DNA of 37,454 bases from Entophlyctis helioformis. Its lineage: Eukaryota > Chytridiomycota > Chytridiomycetes > Chytridiales > Chytriomycetaceae. A program made the position numbers and the translations under genes. The DNA is taken from the NCBI GenBank assembly GCA_025526915.1, contig JAHLKH010000224.1, forward strand, positions 1 through 37,454. Reading direction: 5' to 3'. Every line of letters begins with the position of its first letter. Position 1 is the first letter of the stretch. The notes under the pieces were generated by a model. That model worked only from the letters and a program-made list of their open reading frames with translations. It had not been told where the DNA came from and made no database searches. Of this stretch, positions 31,386 through 37,454 are shown one piece after another.

Positions 31386-32119
31386 TCAAGTCGTGGTCGC
31401 TTTGGCGCTGGCTTGTGGACTGCTGAGCCTGTCCAGGGGCAGCAGTTGCTGCGTGTTGGTAGTGTCACCAAGAACTGTCGTGCGACTGCCTGTTGTAGTT
31501 GTTGGCCTTCTGCGTCCAGGCGGCGCTCTTGTGTGTGCTGCTGGGGCTGCCTGCTGCAATGTCCGAACGACCGACGTCACAGCCGCACAGACGCACTGGC
31601 ATCTGCTGCTGCTGCTCTCTTCCGCTTGCTTGACGCTCTTTGGTGGCTGGCTGTTGGCGTGGCAGCTACAGCAACGGCTGGCTGTCCATGCTCGTCCGTA
31701 ACGTCCTTGCCGTCGTCAAGATTGTCAAGGCACACAGTGTCAACAGAGTCGCAACTGTTGACAGCCATCGCACAAGAGGCAGACGAGCTCACCAACGAGG
31801 ACATGGATGGATCACTCGGCGTATCGTCGAGTTGCCGCGTATCCTCGAGCTGCTGTAAGGCCTCGCGCTTGGCTTGGTCTGACTTTGAGAACTGTCGAGG
31901 CGATACACACAGAATGCCTGCAGCAATTCTGCCCACTCATGCCAACCTCTGTCCTGGCTGCCTTGGTGTAGACAGCAAGGTCACAGCGACGAGTGTCTTT
32001 GCAACAGCCAGCAGCGCAGATAATCAGCAAGTCTTACATTCAAGGCACGATGCCGTCGCACCCCGTCATCCACAGCCAACAGCCACGCCCACCTGACTTG
32101 TCAGCATGCCCGCGAATGC
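31386..32119 (-). CDS. weak low-complexity hypothetical gene
   Basis: A tentative three-exon model. It has a short first exon near 32077-32118 (MLLVIAFAGMLTSQ), a middle exon from about 31895 to 31590 (SKSDQAKREALQQLEDTRQL, DDTPSDPSMSSLVSSSASCA, ending near KRKRAAAADASAS), and a last exon at about 31386-31548 rich in Thr/Ala/Pro/Arg (GRRRPTTTTGSRTT). Splice sites exist (CAG|GTGGGC, GACAG, TCT|GTGCGG, TTGCAG), but nothing matches a known family. A basic run suggests a nuclear protein if real. On the plus strand a 31378-31701 frame with hydrophobic stretches competes; it could be a small membrane protein or a shadow of this one. Confidence 0.3.
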
Positions 32120-33319
32120 AATGACGAGCAGCATGCACAGTCTCGGTCAACAACAAAGGGCTGATCGACTGCAGGCTGCAAAGAACAAGTCGTCTCAGAC
32201 CTGCTGGCGACTGAAGTCAACAGCATCCAAAGTCGGCAATGAAGACACTGAGCCCAAGGAGAAACTCGCCTTGCACCATCATCACAAGAAAGTGCGACAC
32301 ATTTGTGAGATCTGGGATGACTACTTGGTCAAAGATTGGAGGATTGTCATGGTGTTGGTTGGCAACATCTGTTCCAAAGAGCCAGATAGCGATATGGCGC
32401 ATCTCAGTACTGCTCAGAGCACAAAGGAGGGCTGGACATCAGGTTGGAGGAATTCACACGGATGAGATCTAGCAATTCCATGTGCACTTGGTGATTCCAA
32501 CTGCGGCATGGACCCTATGAACAAGGCTGGATGGGCAACCAGTGCTGTGGCTGCCATGCCAGCATCCAACCACCGTGGAGCATCAAGCAAGTCTTTGGTT
32601 GCAGATTCAACCTATGAGCATCGTGGAATCAAGGCGATCTGGGTTGATGATCTCAGAAGCCACTTCAACTTGACAATGGGCGTGGCGCTCTGGGTGCCAC
32701 CAACCCTTAGATCACTGCCTGTTTCAAGAGGGGTGGCGCTTCTACCGACGCGTGCGCCATTGTGCGCGCCATCGCACTCCAGCATCAACCAAGACGTCAA
32801 GGTCTGCTGTGACGCGGTTGTCTCTGCAGAAGAATGCCGGCTGTCACCAGTCGAGACTGCCACAAGCAGGATGGCCCTTGGTATGCTGCCCAGTGGCCAT
32901 CAAGCCATACCCTTCAAGATGGGCTGTAAGCCAGCCTCAAAGCAGAGACGATCCGCATCAATGCCATCTGTTCGCTGCTCAGAGTGACTGGCCAAGAACA
33001 ATGAAAATGATATTAAATTTGGCGACCAGTGGCGTCCAATCATTGTGCTCGGCCAAAGGGAACAAATGCCTTGTGCCGAGCCCAGCTTGCCATCCACGGC
33101 CATGCTCATGGAGGACGAGGCGTGGAGCCCTTTTTACTTGTCCATTGTTCCATCGGGCTGCTCGCCTCAAGGAATGGAGATGCGATTTTCGAACTTTCCG
33201 TGACACTCTGCAACTGTCTGATTGAGCTTTCAGTGCCGAGGAGTTCTGCACGATCAGCAACCGCACACGCACTCGCACACACACGCGCACAATCAGCAGC
33301 CGCGCACGCACGATCAGCA

Positions 33320-33320
<1 letters not shown>
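32120..33320. other. 1.2-kb unassigned region
   Basis: No protein family is recognisable on either strand. Two plus-strand frames (to 32465, and 32508-32987) lack domains, splice support and compositional signal. The 3' part (after about 33000) should contain the promoter of the XPG-like gene. It could hold a decayed element or a lineage-specific gene; I see nothing decisive. Confidence 0.35.
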
Positions 33321-33387
<67 letters not shown>

Positions 33388-33440
33388 ATCAGCAACTGCG
33401 CACACACGCACGCACGCACGATCAGCACACGCACACACGC
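33240..33440. repeat. CA-rich satellite with GATCAGCA(A/G) punctuation
   Basis: Alternating CA/GCAC tracts separated by GATCAGCAAC (three copies: near 33250, 33312, 33388), AATCAGCAGC (33290) and GATCAGCACA (33421). The longest pure (CA)n is at 33323-33376, about 27 units. It ends within 10 bp of the ATG of the XPG-like gene. Confidence 0.9.
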
Positions 33441-33445
33441 ACAAC

Positions 33446-36400
33446 ATGGGCATCATCGGCCAGTCTGCACATTCCAGGAAGGCAAAGGCCGTCGTCGTAC
33501 ACAAGGACGTGCCTTGGTCCTCGGCGTTGACATTTGTGTTGGACAATGCACAACTGCCACGAGATCCGAGCGACACCAACACGGCCACACCCAGCACTTG
33601 CGGCATCGTCCACGTCGATGTGATGAGCGTCTTCTTTGCGTACTTTATCGGGCAAGGAAGGCCTGATCTACAACCATCCATGGCCGAACGAAAGTCAGTC
33701 CTCGAGCCAGTACTCGAGTCATTCATTGGCAAGTTCGGCGACAAGCACACATACGTCTTTCATGTTGACGGTCAGCACGGCGACTCTGGGCTTAAGATCG
33801 AGCACAGGCACCGTGCCGTTAAGGTCCTGAATGGGGTGGCCACTGTTCTGCGGTGCATTCGCAAACGCGGCAAGTGCAAGAGATCGAAACACTTGACCAG
33901 GTGCGTCCACTTCTTCATGCCACATCGAGGCGATTCTAACTAACCATCAATGATCCAGGAAAGACAGACAGGCGCTGCGACGTTCGTTCACGCTCACGCA
34001 CGACGACAAGCAGCGTATTTACGAGGCGATCGCGGAGATCCTCGAGACCAAGCCACAGCATACGGCTCATTGGTGTGACCACGAGGCGGACGTTTGCATC
34101 GCCCGGTGCGCAGCCGAGTATGCAAGAAATCCAAGGTATTGACCGCCATCGCAACTGTATGTTTTGATTGACGGCTAACAGTCTTCATCTTGCAACAGCG
34201 ACACACCAATGGTGGTTATCGCCAACGACTCGGACTTGGTGATGCACTGCGACGGCCGCTGCCCTGTCATCACAATGAGCATGCGCAAGGGACATGACAG
34301 CGAGATCCGGTCTTATAACCATGCAGGTATCCCGTCCACTGCGTCAGCCATGGGAGTGTACGAGTTCGATGGCTCTTGCCGAACTCTAGCTGCATTCGCC
34401 AAGAATGACTTTTTCGATTGCTACGGGCGTGGTGCGTGCGATTCCTGGCTTCATGCTCTGTATTGTCATCCATGCTGCGATGCCGACTAACATGCGTTGC
34501 CACTCACATCATCTTGCAGGCATTGGTTTTGGTGCCAAGTTCATTAACGAGTACGTTGATGGCGTGATAAGCAAGGAAAACACGGATCTGGCCGGCTTCC
34601 GTGATCGCCTCCGCAACCGCAAGTTTTCCGACGACTTCCTGACGGGCCTCAGGGACACGTACGTCAAGGACTTGTTGCCAATCGGAGGCGAGGACCTCGC
34701 CAAGGCATTTCTCAACGCCTTTGACGTTTTCGTTTACCTCGACGAGTCAGGAGCTTCCGCCGCGGCGTTCAAAGCCCCAAGCAGCAGCAGCGGTCAATCT
34801 CGCGATGCGCAAGGGCAGAGGCAAGTCATTGCGCGATCGGTCAAGCACGCGGCACTGTTGATGCATTTGCATGCAGAGCACTGTACTGACCATCTATCAC
34901 CACATGGAATGACAGCGGCAAGGCTGCCGTCAAGACCGCCGCAGCTCAACCAAGGTACTCATGCATGCGATCTCTGCAGGTTCTCGCATTGCTGACTCTG
35001 TTCTCCTGTCCTTGATGCAACTTTTGGATCGTGATGCAGTTGCCAGCGACATGACGGCTGCCTCCTGACCCACTCCAACTGGCAAGAACGACACCCAGAC
35101 TCCAACGTCGTGCATCTGACGCAGAGCGACATCAACCGGCACCTCGAGACCATTGTCAGCAGCGAGCAAATGGACACCGCGTTTGAGCAGGTCAACGGCT
35201 GCCCGATCGCATTTGACTGCATTATCAAGCACGCGGCGGGCCGTCTCTCTGGCAATCATGGCGGAGTCGCGGGCCGCGACATTCTGGCGAGGATCAGCCG
35301 GGCGGCAAGCGCGCGACTTGTAGCGCTTGCCTGCAAGAAGCCTCCTGTACGGGAAGCGCGCACGTTGCTCAACAAACCAGCTTGGGCCATTCAGCATGCA
35401 ACCGTAAGTTTCTGCATGACTTGGACTCATGTGCATTTCTTGCCTGAAGTGTCTAACCCAATCCACTGTCCATCGAACAGACTGTCGCTTTGGTGATGCA
35501 GACCAGCTGAACAAGATCGTGTATCCTCCATGCGTACCCTTTGAGCATTCATCAACTCCAAGTACGTGCTGCTTGCATCAGAATGACTTGACACCATCCA
35601 CTCACAGTGCTGCCTTTGTCGAATGTGCTACTTTAGTACCAGAAACGCAGAAAAACAAGCAGAAACCCAAGTATCAAGGCAAGATCAACACCCGCCGCGT
35701 TTCCTCAAAGACCTTTGCCGAAATCCGCGACAGGGCCATAAAACAGCTGAAAGACCTGAAAGCTCAAACGAAGGGCCAACCAGTGACACTTGTCGAGCAG
35801 CGAACCGAGGCTATTGCTCTGCTAAAGTCGATCATCGAGCAGGCATCGGTGCGTCTCTGTCTACACTGGCCGTGTGTGCATGTGATGACTTGGTGCAGTC
35901 GCTCATTTTTCCAATTGACAGGGGCTTCAACCGCCAACGCCGCCCAAGCGTAAATGGTCATCTACCAACTGTTGGCCTGGACAAGCACAGCGGGTTGTCT
36001 TTTCTCTCAATCGAGCTGCAGACACCCAGACGACGGTTAGTTCTGATGTACCATTGATGCTTGCATATGTATTTTGTGCACTCGGAATGCATTGCTCATG
36101 TTGCCATCCAACCTCTGCAGGCACCACGCCCTCTCACGCCAGCCATGCTCGCCAAGCTCAAAAAGAAGAGCGAAACGGAAGCTGTAGATACTGAGGCAAA
36201 GAAGGCCGCGAAGACCAACAGGCAAAGGTCAGGCCTGCAGCACCGCAGGTTTCCTTCTGGCACAACGCGAGTGTAAGTGATGTATGCTGTGTGATGTGCC
36301 GTGAGAGCACTTGCTGACATGCGTGTTTTGGTAGAGTCGTCATTCGCTCACGACGGGCACTACAGCTGAAGCTCAGAAAGATGAGCCAGATTGTTACCGC

Positions 36401-37254
36401 GCGATTCATAACACTCCTTGCGGCCATCGGCGACAAGGTGCGGCAATCAAAAGGAGGCGCAACCAATCTACCCGCTGTGGACGCGACCGATCGACCCGCT
36501 GTGGACGCGGCTGATCGTTGTGGCATGAGAGTGCTATACGAGGTACGATTTAGGATCGCCATTCTGCCTGCATGCATGGCGATGCATGTACTGACTGGCA
36601 GCTTGGCGTGGTGTGCAGGACCTTACCTCGAGTGATCCATTGCGCGTCAGATTCCATGGCCTTCATGGCAGGAAGACGCCAGAGACATGGACGCGGGATC
36701 TGATCGTCGAGGACAAGTTTACCCGTGTGTACTCGTTCACCGTCGGTACTCGGCAGGCCGGCCTTATCGTCATTGGTGCCGTCCTTGAAGAGCTCCTCGA
36801 GATCGTTCAAGACGCGCCCCTCCCGCCAAAATACCACGTTTACCAGTGGTTCCAAGAAAAGCAGACCGGGTTCTGCTTCTTGAGCAACGATGATATCAGA
36901 GCCCTCGACGATCCCAGCAACTCAGACGGCACCAACTGCCCCGGTGGCGTGTCAAGGGAGGATTTCCTGTCCGGCCGATTTACGCTCAGAAAGGGCATCG
37001 ACGCGCGGATCATGTATGGCTCAAGTTTGTACAACCCAGAGAGCAGCGATCCTCGCTTTGGCGATCCGGTGCCACTCGCCACGGGCACGAGACTCGAGAT
37101 ATGTCTGCACGAGAGGGTCAAGAAGTCAAAGGACAGCGAGGACGCCGACGAGTATGAGGACATTGAGGACATCGAGGACGCCGACGAGTCTGAGGACGCC
37201 GACGAGTCTGAGGACGCCGACGGTCTGAGGACGCCGAGGACCCGACGAGTCTGA
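33446..37254 (+). CDS. divergent XPG/FEN1-family nuclease with long novel C-terminus
   Basis: Twelve exons in phase: 33446-33900, 33959-34135, 34199-34431, 34520-34820, 34916-34954, 35040-35403, 35507-35565, 35608-35848, 35922-36035, 36121-36227, 36335-36542 and 36619-37254; 977 aa to the TGA. It begins MGI like FEN1. Candidate metal-binding residues in order: HVDVMSVFF, FHVDGQ, DHEADVCIARC, ANDSDLVMH and KNDFFDCYGRGIGFGAKF, corresponding to the seven FEN1 acids with one Glu-to-Asp change. The next 600 or so residues match nothing I know: a Lys-rich helical part (KKKSETEAVDTEAKKAAK), a folded-looking part (TWTRDLIVEDKFTRVYSFTV; YHVYQWFQEKQTGFCFLSND) and an acidic repeat. Intron 4 starts GCAAGT, the classic GC-AG donor. 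Some junctions in exons 7-8 are tentative. The role is unknown; structure-specific DNA cleavage is the family expectation. Confidence 0.75.
37137..37250 (+). repeat. acidic 18-bp coding repeat with probable frame break
   Basis: Units of GAGGACGCCGACGAGTCT and variants encode EDADES/EDIEDI. Near 37218-37245 the register is lost: one unit reads GACGGTCT where the pattern predicts GACGAGTCT, and the next has GAGGACCCGACGAG. The frame then ends at a TGA, while another frame opens. Confidence 0.8.
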
Positions 37255-37454
37255 GCAGCCAGGAGCAGCACCGGCGGTGCCAACAGCGAACCAACTGCTC
37301 ACGGAGATCATCAGCAGCGCTTCTGGCGGCGAGACGTCCATGGCCTGTATGCTGCGCCACCTGTCGTACATTTTCAGTGGCAAGCAGATGGCCCAGCCGG
37401 GTCTCAATATGAGCACAATCAACGCGTGGCTCGTCACGGCCATGCAGCTGATGA
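37255..37454 (+). CDS. open frame running off the window, probable continuation of the XPG-like gene
   Basis: After the acidic repeat a different plus frame is open to the last base, with coding character: QPGAAPAVPTANQLLTEIIS, GGETSMACMLRHLSYIFSGK and LNMSTINAWLVTAMQLM. No start codon or splice acceptor explains it as a new gene. The simplest reading is that two single-base losses in the repeat, real or from assembly, shifted the frame and that this is the true C-terminal part. Partial at the window end. Confidence 0.45.

Noticed and set aside
31378..31701. Plus-strand protein with hydrophobic stretches as a secreted or membrane protein
   Set aside because: It is opposite the weak low-complexity minus-strand model. 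Neither is strong; hydrophobicity follows from Leu/Val-rich complement of Gln/Ala/Asp codons.
32508..32987. 159-codon plus-strand frame in the unassigned region
   Set aside because: No domain, no splice context and composition like surrounding DNA; not enough to call a gene.
33323..33376. (CA)n tract as telomeric repeat
   Set aside because: A plain dinucleotide microsatellite; no TTAGGG-type units and internal to genes.
33240..33440. Spaced GATCAGCA repeats as a CRISPR array
   Set aside because: The repeats are about 10 bp, the spacers are simple CA sequence, and the genome is eukaryotic.

Overview
The window is nuclear DNA of an intron-rich, GC-rich eukaryote, most likely a zoosporic (flagellated) early-diverging fungus. 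Three lines support this. (1) The tryptophan enzymes glutamine amidotransferase, InGPS and PRAI are fused in the order G-C-F, which is the fungal arrangement. (2) There are genes resembling UNC119 (lipid-binding chaperone of cilia) and TSNAXIP1 (ciliary coiled-coil protein), which are not expected in fungi without flagella. (3) Introns are short GT-AG introns, mostly 40-200 nt, with fungal-like branch sites (CTGAC/CTGAT); two are GC-AG. No prokaryotic operons, rRNA, tRNA, CRISPR or retroelement genes were seen. The phylum assignment is inference.

Layout. 263-1699 (-): farnesyl/geranylgeranyltransferase alpha subunit. 1858-3146 (+): UNC119-like. 3220-5521 (-): TSNAXIP1-like. 5552-7376 (+): unrecognised multi-exon gene whose ATG lies 30 bp from that of the TSNAXIP1-like gene. 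7468-12603 (-): DNA polymerase delta catalytic subunit. 12664-14555 (-): unrecognised coiled-coil nuclear protein. 14947-16450 (+): glucose-6-phosphate 1-epimerase-like. 16598-17337 (+): C-terminal half of a Fanzor/TnpB-type RNA-guided nuclease. 17429-18594 (+): NC2alpha/DRAP1 histone-fold corepressor. 19579-26261 (+): eIF4G, 1947 aa by my model. 26628-29174 (-): trifunctional anthranilate synthase II/InGPS/PRAI. 29346-31178 (-): anthranilate synthase component I. 31386-about 32119 (-): weak low-complexity gene. 33446 to about 37254 (+): divergent XPG/FEN1-family nuclease with a long novel C-terminus, followed by an open frame that runs off the window.

Most genes are housekeeping: replication, transcription, translation initiation, prenylation, carbon metabolism and tryptophan synthesis. 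The unusual material is in the gaps. The main point is a Fanzor remnant between the epimerase and NC2alpha genes, with a second, internally deleted copy of its flanking blocks on the other side of the epimerase. The two blocks are 50 bp at 84% and 63 bp at 89% identity, both ungapped. The second block contains 29 identical bases and lies just upstream of a start codon in both places. Other points are the head-to-tail pairing of the two anthranilate synthase genes, the XPG-like nuclease with all catalytic acids kept and a frame break in an acidic repeat, and an eIF4G with MIF4G, MA3 and W2 regions. All exon boundaries come from reading splice signals and phase by eye.
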